Below are positions 1 through 10,254 of a stretch of DNA of 64,000 nucleotides, piece after piece; the first letter of the stretch is position 1, and every line of letters starts with the position of its first letter. Location of the stretch: assembly GCA_021399445.1 (NCBI GenBank), contig JAJTUQ010000006.1, positions 62,001 through 126,000 of the forward strand, given 5' to 3'. The translations under genes and the position numbers were made by a program. The notes beneath the pieces were generated by a model, which saw nothing but the letters and a program-made list of their open reading frames with translations, ran no database searches and had not been told where the DNA came from. Source of the stretch: Xylogone sp. PMI_703 (taxonomy: Eukaryota > Ascomycota > Leotiomycetes).

Positions 1-678
1 TCACTCTACTACCTTCATCATGTAGCGGAAGTTGAATTCATCTACAGCTAGTTCTGACACACTTTCAGCAGTGGTGTTCCGAAGGCCCAGACTAGATGAA
101 AAAACAATTGCCGTTATCTGTACTAGCTTTAAACCAAGTGACCTCATTAGGAATAGTCAGGAGAATGATTATATACCATTTTAGTACAATTATTCCTGTA
201 AATTGTAGAGTAAATGCGCTGTGGCTAATAATTCTTCTTGGATGACCATATTTGGACGGCCCTAACACCACAGGACCGGCTAACCGGGGCTCTATGACTA
301 TAAAGTCTCAGGCTTTCTTCCGTATTTTGCGTGGTAGATGTTAATTTAGAGTCCTCAGTGTCATTATAGTTCATTTAGTAAGTGGCCATATCGCTGAACA
401 TATATTACGGGTGATCGCCCGTGTCTCTTTTCCGGACCGCTCTGTACTGAGTGACTTTACACATCTGCCTCCACAAATTATTAAAAGCTGATTAACATAA
501 CCGATAAATATCAGAAGTGTAGTTAATGTGGTTTATTTCACATGCTATAGGGAGGCAGCAGGTTCGATAGTGACTCAGCCATAAATCCATCCGCATCTCC
601 CTGGCTTACTGTGGCTCTGGATCTTAATATCAACTATACCCTGGACCAACAGAATATATACTGACATCTTGAAGAAAA
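1..678. other. left-edge stretch, no gene recognised
   Basis: No family is recognised here. On the minus strand an open run of about 30 codons ends in TGA at 1-3 and is preceded by an acceptor-like ctag at 92-95. It could be the last exon of a gene, but I cannot name it and it may be chance. The rest is AT-rich and presumably holds the promoter of the P450 that starts at 679. Confidence 0.25.
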
Positions 679-2580
679 ATGGATGCCATTATATCTAATA
701 TCAATCCTGAAATCATATTGGTCTCATTTATATTAATACTGATCGTGTATTTATATCATCAAGCATATTCAACTGATATTCCGTGGATCAAAGGGATTCC
801 AGAGGCGCCTGGCTCTATACCTTTCTATGGTCATCTGACAACTCTTGGCAACGATCATCCTTCAAAGTTTGAGGAATGGAGATACGAACACGGCTGGCCT
901 GTCGTGCAAGCAAAATTAGGTAATAGACGAATCGTGGTCCTTAACGGCTTCGATGCCGCTCGGCAATGGGTTCTGAGGAATGCAACCGCGACAATTGACC
1001 GCCCGCTTTTTTATACTTTTCATACTATCCTCAGCTCAACTCAAGGTATGAATCATATGGCTATGATACTGGATAAATTCATATTCCATCTAACCTTTCC
1101 TAGGTAGTACGATAGGTGCAGCACCATGGAACGAATGTGAGTGCTATTTTATATAAGAGTTAGAAAATAGGCGGGACTGATCATCTTAGCAACCAAACGG
1201 TGTCGTACTGCTGTTGGAGCATGTATTACGCGACCAGCTATCCAGAAATCAGCACCCATGCTTGATCTGGAGACTTTTGTTCTCGTGCATGATCTTTTCC
1301 TGGCCTCTAAGCACATATATCAAGATGTTGATCCCAGAATCTTCTTCCAACGACAAGCAGTAAATATAACTCTGATGATATGCTACGGCACTCGTTTCAC
1401 ATCAATAAATAATCCTTCTCTGCATGGGATTTTAGATATTGCAGGAAGAGTCTCAACGTACGTAGATCGGTGCCGTACAGACGTGGGGTAGATTTTAATC
1501 TAACATGGAAACAGGTTCCGCTCAACAAACAATAATCCTCAGGACTTCGTTCCTATCCTTCGGTATTTGCCAGGCTGTAGTCGCAACAAAACTGCAGTAG
1601 AGACTCGAAATCGAAGAGATAAACTCCTAGACAGTTTATTAAATTCCATACAAACTGCACTCGATAAGAATATAGCAGGACAAAATATATCTGAGGGACT
1701 TCTCCGTGACACTGAAGACTCAAAGCTAAGCAAAGGTACACTATTCCTTATCTTATGGTTGCTCTCAATTGTCTAACATTCAGGTCATAGACGACATCCG
1801 GTCAATTAATGTATCCCTAATATCAGGCGGCTTCGAGACCGTGGCTACCACCTCAACGGCTGGAATGGCTGCACTAATAACGCCAAGTGGCGAAGAGATA
1901 CAAGAAAAGGCCTATGAAGATTTACTATCTGTATATGGCACAGCCGAAGATGCCTGGGAGCAGTGTGTCACTGATGAGAGAAGTCCATATCTTGTGGCAC
2001 TGGTACGTGAAATGCTCCGTTACTTCGCGGCTGTCCCGCTCTTGCCACCGCGACAAACCGAGAGAAAGTTCTCCTGGAATGGCGTTGAGGTCCCCAAGGG
2101 AGTGAGTGTCTTTCTGAACGCACAAGCTATCAATCACGGTATGTTAACTTAATGCCCGTTATGTACGCCTTTGAAGTTCAAATACTGATTCAATTCACAT
2201 TACTAGACAAAGAAACCTATGGTCCTGACGCAGACGTCTTCCGTCCCGAACGATGGCTTGACCCATCCGCTGCACCTCCACCTTACCATTTCTCTTTTGG
2301 TGCAGGGTCGCGGGCTTGTCCTGCTACCGCCGTTTCTAACCGGTTGCTGTATACAACCTTTGCGCGCCTCATTCTCGGGTTTAAGTTGCGGATATCTGAA
2401 AGAGGACCAGTGCCTGATACTGGATATGTAAGCTACAATAGAGACCCAACGATGTTGACAGCAGTTCCAAAACCTTATAAGGTCAAATTAATACCGAGGG
2501 CACCGGATGGTAGGTTTCTAGATAGATGCTTTGATCAATCAAGGCAAAGGAAGGATGAAATGGGTTTGAGTGAGATATAA
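679..2580 (+). CDS. cytochrome P450, CYP504-like (phenylacetate hydroxylase type)
   Basis: This is a heme monooxygenase, probably ER-anchored through the hydrophobic segment at residues 9-26. I join six exons: 679-1045, 1104-1136, 1190-1457, 1515-1735, 1791-2138 and 2207-2580. They give 536 residues with no stop. Visible motifs are the I-helix 'SGGFET', 'EMLR' (ExxR), 'FRPERW' and the heme loop 'FGAGSRAC'. The segments 'IPFYGHL', 'SSTQG' followed by 'TIGAAPWNE', and 'NRLLYTTFARLI' match fungal phenylacetate 2-hydroxylases (PhacA/CYP504), which hydroxylate aryl acetates. The residue two after the heme Cys is Ala, where the family consensus has Gly. The exon 5 start at 1791 rests on reading phase: the stronger-looking cag at 1781-1783 would shift the frame. 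Convergent with the dehydrogenase at 2697. The substrate is unknown. Confidence 0.85.
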
Positions 2581-2696
2581 ACAGAAAGTTTAGAGAACGC
2601 GCGTACGGTTAACCATTCGCCAAACTATTGATATTCCATATTCTTTCACCATAAAGTAAAGTGATGTGCCTCTGTGATCTTGGCTCAACACGGGTA

Positions 2697-3689
2697 TCAC
2701 ATCAACCCTACTATCTTCAACGAATCGTTCCATAATCGCTCTTCGTTCTTTGCATCATAGGTCTGGGGAACGTATCCAGAACCGAAAGTATCATTATTGT
2801 CTTCACCGGGTTTGGATTCTTCACAGTTTTCCAAATACTTTCCTCCTCTACCTTCCCATTCTTTCCCCGCCGCGGCAAGAACAGTCGTGGCAGCGCCCTG
2901 TTCAGGAGATTTTAGAGACTTCCCAACCATGACCAAGATATTTTCCACGACCCTGCGATCCATGTTTCTCGATATAGGCGTGTCGATTGCACCGGGCTGG
3001 ACACTTGTGGCATGGAGACCCTTGTCACCGTAGCGGCGCTCCAGTTCGTTCGCCATGTAGATATTGGCAAGTTTTGAATGCGCATATGCTAGCCCGGGAT
3101 TGAATCCTCCCTTTTCAAAATTATAATTGTCGCTTTCGTTGAGGGTACAAGTACGATGAGCTGTCGACGAGACATTGACAACTCTGGAATTGAAATCGGG
3201 AGTTGAGCTGGCAACGAAAGCATGCTTGAGAAGTTGGAATAGGAGAAAATGGCCGAGGTGATTTGTGGCAAAGTGTATCTCGTAGCCATCCTCAGTGAGT
3301 GTGAGATTTTCAGTTCCCACAACACCGGCATTATTGACAAGGATATTAACTTCGTTTCTCGATTTGGTGAGAATATCTGCTGCCCCGGCTCTGATGCTGG
3401 CGAAGGAAGCATTATCCATCTGTACCAGTGAAACACGACCCGGTTCTAGGATCCCAGCTAGAGTAGTCTCAGCCTTCTTTAAGTCACGAGCAGTTAAGTA
3501 CAAGGTGGCACCGGTGGCAGACAATGCCCGTGCAGTCTCGATGCCAATTCCAGAGCTTGCACCGGTGATTACTATTACTTTACCGACGAGTTTGCCTTCG
3601 AGGCCCTCATCGCGAATGACTTGGAGGGCAGTTGGTCGTGCGTCTCCAGGACCTTGGGGATCAACATGGGCAGCAGCGTATCGACTCAT
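2697..3689 (-). CDS. short-chain dehydrogenase/reductase (retinol dehydrogenase/WWOX-like)
   Basis: An NAD(P)H-dependent oxidoreductase of the classical-to-extended SDR type, 330 residues and intronless. It shows the Rossmann motif 'TGASSGIG' near residue 45, 'NNAG' near 138, 'VVNVSS' near 190, and the catalytic 'YAHSK' (YxxxK) near 225. The layout resembles fungal retinol-dehydrogenase-like or WWOX-like enzymes, which reduce or oxidise carbonyl groups on lipophilic substrates. I use the ATG at 3689; the frame stays open a few codons upstream but contains no other ATG. It is convergent with the P450 at 679-2580, with 116 bp between the stop codons, so the two may act on related substrates (inference). 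The substrate cannot be read from sequence. Confidence 0.9.
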   Translation of the reverse strand: MSRYAAAHVDPQGPGDARPTALQVIRDEGLEGKLVGKVIVITGASSGIGIETARALSATGATLYLTARDLKKAETTLAGILEPGRVSLVQMDNASFASIRAGAADILTKSRNEVNILVNNAGVVGTENLTLTEDGYEIHFATNHLGHFLLFQLLKHAFVASSTPDFNSRVVNVSSTAHRTCTLNESDNYNFEKGGFNPGLAYAHSKLANIYMANELERRYGDKGLHATSVQPGAIDTPISRNMDRRVVENILVMVGKSLKSPEQGAATTVLAAAGKEWEGRGGKYLENCEESKPGEDNNDTFGSGYVPQTYDAKNEERLWNDSLKIVGLM

Positions 3690-4462
3690 ATTCGGCAGAG
3701 TCAAGATAGCAATAAGTTCAGTAATCAGCTATATGATGCCGCGGAGAAGTTGATGACGATTATTGTACTACCAGATCTACGAAAAGAGGGCCCGCAGGGA
3801 GTGGTGAATATATAGATAAATGAGAAAGGCATAAGCTATGCATGCCAGATTAACCAGGACTAGCTACATCATTAATTGACGTGTCATTCCGTGCAGCACC
3901 TAGCTCGGAGCATGAAGCCTAATACGGCTGTCTAACTTGCTGGGTCAGTATAATCTCACTCCTCTGACCAATGAGATCAGCCTTTGCCATCGGCGGCCGG
4001 AGCCGCGGCCGAAATTCTCACATCATCCCTTCTTCTCTTATACAATAGCTACCTCCTAGATCGCAGTTTATTAAATATAACAAAAGTATAATCCAGTAAT
4101 GTCCATCCGCACGGATCATTCACTCAGGGGGCACGACAAGTGTGTATTGAAGGTGTAACAATAACGTGACATATGCGGAGTATTGATAACGAATTTTAAA
4201 GACGCCACAGAGTTTAGCTGTTGGCTTTTAAGTACCAATCTATAAGCTTTTAATAGTTTAATTCTCTTAGATTAATCTTGCCCGTAGAAATTATAAACAA
4301 ACGTGTGTGTTGCGTCACTTTCACCCACCCAACATAAAAGTTTATCCGATCCGAGTCTCTCCTTATTCCTTTGTTCTCCTACATACGCTGTACGCCAGGT
4401 TCTAACTATTCAATTTTATTATTTCACTAGAAGAGTTTGCAATTTGGGGCTCATCCATTGCC
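3690..4462. other. intergenic, no gene recognised
   Basis: It holds the presumed promoter of the dehydrogenase, with a GC-rich patch near 3990-4015 followed by AT-rich DNA. I see no coding family, RNA gene or clear repeat. Confidence 0.4.
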
Positions 4463-5654
4463 ATGTCCGCTTACTCAGAATATTCCTTGGATACTGCACT
4501 CACAGAATTCTTCTCACAGACGTCTGCGACTCGTGAAGCATGTGATACTAAGGCTAAAGTCCTTGTTGGGGGGCGGGTTGTCCCTGTAACCGTGCAAGGA
4601 AATTGTAGCTACTCGGTCCATGCTGGGCTCGAATTGTAATTTGTTGTCCAGTTCCGTCTCAAGATCCTGGTACTTAAACCACAAATTACGACTCTCTCGC
4701 AAGAAATATATGGCTTTCTAGCCCCCAGCGTTTCATTCCACGGATAGCTAGGAGACGGGAAGGAACCCGTTTTAATCTACGTTATGAGTCGGATACCAGG
4801 TATCAGCTATCTGGACTTTATGCTTGCGAACGGCTTTCCCGAAAATTCAAACCAGAACTTCATTTGGCGAAAAACATTCATGAGAGGCGTAGCACAGTAA
4901 GGCTTACCTTTCATCTTCTTTTACCGCTTCAAAAGATTTAGTGTTTTGCCATTCGAGTGGACATGACTATCATAGCATCTGAAATACATCAAAGGGTCAC
5001 TATGGAAGTTACATTCTTAGCTAAAGTGTTAATTGATTACAGTTTCCTTGCCCTCTCATGGAAAGCTCCTCAAGAGATTGACTCAGACAGCCGTGAGAAT
5101 CTACGCCAAATATATATTAAGGAACTTCAATTACTACTCCACTCTCTACCGTCTCGCTTTCATCATACTATACAAAGATGCCTTGATTCAATGGATGCAA
5201 TTTTCTCTCTGCCAATGGTTCTTCTCCATTATGATTTTAACTCCTGTAATATCATGGTTGATGAGACAAGTTGTCACTTGAAAGGTGTTATAGACTGGGC
5301 AGAAGCTTAAATCTGCCCTTTTGGCCAGAACCTTCATTGTTAGAAGCCTTTATGGGTGAGCTTCATCTCAAGAATGGGTGACGGCAGTACAAAGATTACG
5401 GGGCTCTGCGGGACACCTTTTGGAGTACATTCCGAGAGGAAGTAGGGGATTTGTCTATGGAGACCGTACATAACATTCAGACGGCAAGGATCATGGGTCT
5501 ACTGCTATCTTCGAGCTTTACTAATCGGCTTGCAAATAAGCCAGAGCCAACGCCTATCCTTGACGATGAGACTGGACGGTACAATATGCTCTCTTTAGAC
5601 GACTTCCTCATCACTCCAAGCACAAGATTCGATGACTCACTGAAATGTAAATGA
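4463..5654 (+). pseudogene. aminoglycoside phosphotransferase (APH)-family relic
   Basis: Decayed copy of a fungal APH/choline-kinase-fold protein. Pieces occur in order but in different frames. An N-terminal stretch from the ATG at 4463 runs to an in-frame TAA at about 4637, after which family-like 'VVQFRLK' continues. 'YLDFMLANGFPE' lies near 4805-4840. The kinase core 'HYDFNSCNIMV' (HxDxxxxN catalytic loop) and 'GVIDWAEA' (metal-binding Asp) end at a TAA at 5308-5310. A C-terminal piece with 'LDDETGRYNMLSLDDF' runs to 5654. Stops and frame changes separate the pieces and no plausible set of introns repairs them. The intact family transfers phosphate to small molecules; this copy should be inactive. 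Confidence 0.7.
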
Positions 5655-7374
5655 AAGACAGGCGGCAAAAATAAGGACGCAAGTGCCTGAATTACTATAC
5701 TTTAAGTTTAAGATATAAAAAAAATAAACTATAAAAGACAAAGAAAAAAACTACGTTCGGAGCCTTACATGTACAATGATCTATTTGCTAACCAAGCCGA
5801 GCTGAGACGACTTGATGCATGCAGCCCTTTTGTGTCTGGTTCCCTATCCCATGCAGGAAACAATACGAGAGTTTTGGGATGTATTTCGAAAAGGCATCGC
5901 GTGGACGGCAGGGAAGCTGCATGTGTCGAGTGCGGGTGCGGAGAGACTATCCTAGAGACTATCCCAGTAGCCCATAAACAAACCCGCAACACCGCAATTG
6001 GTAGCAATCTGCCATGCGGTTAAGCTTGATATCCAAGCATTCAAGTACGCTACTTTACATCCAGGACTGCGCACATCCATTATGGATATACAAAAAATAT
6101 CGTGCTGTATCTTGAGATGGGCAAAAGTGGAAGACGCGGTGGAAGAACACCAAGTCAAACCGGTTGTTCTTACAAACGAGGTACATTTCCGGAGAAAGGG
6201 GAGAGGTAAATTGTCATAAATGTTTGCTCGTACCACCCATAGTAGCATGGCGCGAGCGGATATGTGGTCAAACATTCCCCCTTGCGCTCTCGATCAGGAT
6301 TATGGCTGCGCGCATATATGTGACTGGAATTGATGCAAGGAGCAGTTCAATAGTGTCGGACGAATTGCTCTTTCGAGAACGTCCAATTTATATAGACCGT
6401 GTCACAATGCACCGTAATCACCATTTTGGTCTAGTTATGTAGGTATGATATTAAAATGTTGGTGTTGGTGTTGGTGTTGGTGTTGGTGTTGGTATTGGTA
6501 TTGGTATCGGAGCCAAGTCACAGAGCCTGCTTTAGTATCACGACCCCCACGTAAGGGGTTCACAGTAAAAACAGAGATATGAAAGAATCTTGCATTTTAA
6601 TAGCCCTTTTTACTTTTGATACGATATTGAATAAACCACTGATTTTGCATCGATGTGTCCACTTGTTTGTCAATGGTCAGATCGACTTGTCCATTCCCAA
6701 GTCGAAGTGGGAGTCAGTTTGGACAAGCTTTTGATACTCGGCGCCTTCCGCAGACTACAGCCTTAGCCGGCGGACCGTCTCCGACAACTACGAGTATCGG
6801 ACTCTTCGTCCCCGTGGATCCTAGGTCTCTTTTTGATGGAGGAAATGGCCCTGGCGGAGGATCCGATTGGTCATTTACGACTGACGACACACTCTCAATT
6901 ACTAGCGGGAACAGCCGGATTTATGCATAGTTCGCATTCCATGTAAATTGGTCCAACTCTGCTACCATGCAGATACGCAAGGGCGGATCGACAGTGCGGT
7001 GCAATAAGTCTGAATACCCCCATCCACTTTTATTTGATCCTCAATCCAATTAGAGTCGTATAACTAATAATACAACCAATCAGGATAGCTTTGGGGCACG
7101 GACGGTATTCATAATTTTTTGCATCCCACTGTATGGCGAGCACACTGAGTTCCAACATGGAACTTGTGAGAGCTAACAACTATGGCTCCCATGCGGAAGG
7201 AGAACATTATCCAACCTATGAAACAATAATTGATGCAACGTCGCACACGTACCTTTGCGGCACAAGGTCTTTTTGCTCATATGGCAACAACACAGCCTTG
7301 GAAATACTAGCAATGATCCGAAGTACATGACTGCGGTGCATCATGATGCTGCCCAGTTCTAACGTTTTCTAGGA
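5655..7374. other. long stretch without a recognisable gene
   Basis: Several open frames of 60-107 codons occur on both strands (for example 5952-6275 minus and 6655-6930 plus). None shows a family motif, and they overlap antisense to one another. The only clear structure is a hexanucleotide repeat near 6457-6510. The 3' part is probably the promoter of the small secreted protein gene at 7488. Confidence 0.35.
6457..6510. repeat. (GTTGGT)n hexanucleotide microsatellite
   Basis: About six perfect units of GTTGGT are followed by degenerate GTATTG units, all directly visible. It lies outside any gene I can support. Confidence 0.9.
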
Positions 7375-7378
7375 TGCA

Positions 7379-7392
7379 AAATATGTATATAA
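7379..7392 (+). promoter_or_regulatory. TATA-like element upstream of the secreted protein gene
   Basis: A 'tatataaa' run lies about 100 bp before the ATG at 7488 and is followed by a CA-rich leader. This is the usual layout of a well-expressed fungal gene. The assignment is positional only. Confidence 0.35.
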
Positions 7393-7487
7393 ATGAAACC
7401 CCAAGCATCCAACTGTCAACAACGTTCACTATAACCTCTCAAGACGGAACACCGAACCCTACTTTTCCAACCCAAACTCTACTCAAA

Positions 7488-8043
7488 ATGCGTCTGGCTG
7501 CCGTTACTCTTGCTTTGGCTGCTCTAGCCGCCGCCGAGACGACTCTCACTTTCTACATCAACACCAACGATACTATGGACTGCGATGTTGAGACCGAGGT
7601 TGAGATTGATGGAGTTTCTACAGTAAGTAGTTCCTCTCCCACGTACTGCGAATCGGCCCTGCTTGCTCTCTATCTCCTTATAAGTCTTGGCTTTCCCAGT
7701 GTCTCCAGGGCACCCAATGTTCGCCGACTGGACCAGCTGCAAGAGCCGGCGTTGACAGTACAAAAGTTGATGTGAGTTTTATGATCTTACAAGCACCAAG
7801 ACGAGGCGTTGGATGATGCTTGTAGCCTTTCTAGCTAATCAATTTGATAGGGCCTTGAATCTGGTAGAGTTAGTCTCTGGGCTGTAGCTGGTTGCAGTGG
7901 CCCTGCATTTACCTCGTTCGACCCTGATGGTATGTCAACATTTATTTCCACCTCTGCATAGTGACTGGTACTAACGTATCACAGATGACGGTATCTGTTG
8001 GATCAATAACTCGCCTATATTTTCGTATAAGTATATGCCATAA
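7488..8043 (+). CDS. small secreted cysteine-containing protein (hypothetical)
   Basis: I assemble four exons from splice signals: 7488-7622, 7700-7771, 7851-7929 and 7985-8043. The introns are 77, 79 and 55 bp and all begin with GT and end with AG. The product is 114 residues. It starts with a clear signal peptide (MRLAAVTLALAALAAA, cleavage near residue 17). The mature part is short and has five cysteines ('MDCDVE', 'CLQGTQC', 'GCSG', 'GICW'). No enzyme family is recognised; it looks like a small secreted or effector-type protein. The phases agree at every junction, which supports the model. The stop codon lies exactly where similarity to VPS11 begins on the other strand (8043-8520), so the last residues may derive from sequence captured at that junction. 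Confidence 0.6.
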
Positions 8044-8520
8044 GTGTCTAAGTCAAACTTGAGATCACCTGATGACGTGATGAATTTCTCAAGCTTTTTG
8101 ATATCTTTGAGCATTGTATAGCAGTTCAAAAGTAAGGTTGTATGATCAGCTGTTGTTTTGTGGTTCTCATGGAGCTCTTCGAGATATTTGATTAAATTAT
8201 GTATTTGTTGTGTATCGAGAAACTAATCGAGTCAACAACAGTTGCAATGTGCATTTGGGAAGGTCTGACCACCTTTCGAATAATTTGCGAAGGCTCAGTA
8301 TTATCGATTGCCTTCAAGTACTGCTGCATCGCGCCATCGTGGTCGATCTTTTGATATAAGAAATCGCCATACTTCCGGAAGATTACGTTCTGTTGTGATG
8401 TATCCATGCCTGATTTCTGCGCTAGATTGATGGCATAGACAAACAGGTTTTGCTGATAAAGGATCTCGAGTCTTTGTAGAAGCGACTTCTGATGATATCG
8501 ATACTCCAGATTGCCTCTCG
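8043..8520 (-). pseudogene. displaced internal fragment of VPS11 (PEP5), a vacuolar sorting subunit
   Basis: Reading the minus strand from 8520 gives an open stretch matching the middle of fungal Vps11, a HOPS/CORVET tethering subunit. It runs through 'RLEILYQQNLFVYAINLAQK', 'IFRKYGDFLYQK', 'AMQQYLKAIDNTEPS', 'FLDTQQIHNLIKYLEELH', 'TADHTTLLLNCYTMLKD' and 'LKFDLDT'. A GT-AG intron at 8223-8272 keeps the frame, so this copy came from genomic DNA rather than spliced mRNA. Similarity stops sharply at about 8520 and 8043. The N-terminal beta-propeller part and the C-terminal RING finger are absent. With about 140 residues of a protein usually near 950, it cannot work as Vps11. Confidence 0.8.
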
Positions 8521-8759
8521 TTTAGGCAGCAATAACAGTAGTATCAGCCAAAAGTACCCGAGTACGTATAACGATTACGTCGACGCTAGCCCAGCAAATT
8601 AACGCAACTCGAAAATTTGCTTAAACGTCAAGGGATATGGATATGATATGCTGAGTTATCACATTATATATTCCTATCTAACAACAATGACCATCTAACC
8701 ATTCATTTGGTACTTTCAAAACCTTCATTGCATCACAATCAAGATAACGAAGAGTGAAG

Positions 8760-10254
8760 ATGAAGATCGTCATAATTGGCGCTGGGATTTCTGGTTGCGC
8801 AGCGTATATTGCACTCAAAAAACATCTTCCACTGCCGGCACCACCAGCTGAAGATCACAGCTACACTATTTATGAGGCACATAATACCAACAAGGATACA
8901 ACCACAGCGGATCGCACGCTGAATCTACACTCGTCCACTCTCATTGTTGGTGGTGGATTAGGCGTAGCGCCGAATGGTCTCAACGTGCTTCGGCGCCTTG
9001 ATCCTGACATTCTCAAGGATGTGACTCGTGGCGGATACTCCATCTCCACATTCAAGATGAAGAGTAAACATGGCCGAGTTCTGGTCAATATGGAAAGCGC
9101 ATCCAAAATAGAAGAAATGGGGTCTATGAATACCGTCGCTAGCAGCCGTGATAACTTGTGGCGCTGCCTCCGCACACGGGTTCCAGATGATATCATTGTC
9201 AACAAGCGGATCACAGAAGTGATTGCCAGCCAAGACGGACGAAATATCATCAAGTTTGCTGACGGTAGCGCACCTGTCCAGGCGGACTTAGTAATCGGCG
9301 CTGATGGAGTGAAGAGTACAGTTAAGAGAGCTTTGTTCCCCGAGATGAAGGAGGAAGTGTATCCACACCAGTACGAGTGCGTATGATCCTAAGATGTTTC
9401 TTCTGTTTCCTGCGACAACTTTTGTGAGTGAGTTGTACCTCTGATATGCTCTGCGATATAGAGGATTAGTCGGTATCGGCGGCTTTGTACCCTCAACACC
9501 CGCCCTTCGCAAGCACATTGATAAGGGAAGCATGAACTTCATCTTTGGTGGCAACGGGTTTTTTGGATATTTCTATGCAAACAGCTCTCCATCGTCTCTC
9601 TACCGAGATTCACCATATCACATCTCCGAACCGGGTGATCTGATAGCATGGTGGTCGACCTTCGCGATGGATGAGTGTCCTTCCGATCCACGGAACATTG
9701 ATTGTGATGCCGTCAGGAAGGAGTTGCGCGAGCGGCACAGTAGATGGACGGACCCGGTTATTCAGAATATTATAAATGGAGAACTAAAGGTTGAGAGCGT
9801 GTACCCAACCTGGACGGCACCTGAGCTCCCAACCTGGTACCGAAACGGAGTCGTGCTTATCGGAGACGCTGCACACGCACTACCATCAACATCAGGCCAA
9901 GGCTCCTCGCAGGCACTCGAGGATGTTGAAGCCTACAGCTTGTTCCTAGCCCATGAGTTGCGAAATGCATATGCCAAACCGCTCGATGAGCAACCTGCAA
10001 TAGAACAGGAAGCCATAATGACCGCTGCTAAGAAATACACAAATCTGCGACAGCCGCATGTGAAGAAGATACTCGATCAAGCTAGGCAGATGCAGAACCA
10101 AAAAAGAAACATGTCGCCGATCCAGGAGTGGATTATGTATTGTTTCATGTGGCTGATGGGATTCTTCCCTTCAGTGATGACTAAGGGGCTAAGACAAGTC
10201 ATACAGTACAATATTGAAGAAGAAGTAGAGAAGGTTTTAAGAGTAGGTGAATAA
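8760..10254 (+). CDS. class A FAD-dependent monooxygenase (salicylate hydroxylase-like)
   Basis: A flavoprotein hydroxylase that would use NAD(P)H and O2. Two exons, 8760-9376 and 9462-10254, join in phase across an 85-bp GT-AG intron and give 469 residues. The dinucleotide-binding motif 'GAGISG' is at residues 7-12. A middle 'VIGADGVKS' (DG motif) follows, and 'LIGDAAHALPSTSGQG' (GD motif contacting FAD) lies in the second exon. Related enzymes hydroxylate phenolic rings or oxidise polyketides and alkaloids. The C-terminus has a moderately hydrophobic stretch near 'YCFMWLMGFF' that may associate with membrane. I use the ATG at 8760, just before the glycine-rich motif. No clear operon-like neighbour; a role in the PKS pathway 18 kb away is not shown. 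Confidence 0.9.

Noticed and set aside
1736..1790. Using the cag at 1781-1783 as acceptor for exon 5 of the first P450
   Set aside because: It puts the downstream I-helix out of frame; the tag at 1788-1790 keeps the phase.
5952..6275. 107-codon minus-strand frame with several hydrophobic stretches
   Set aside because: It overlaps three plus-strand frames of similar length and matches no family I know.
6655..6930. 91-codon frame with Gly/Ser/Thr-rich end
   Set aside because: No signal peptide, repeats or motif; composition alone is not enough.
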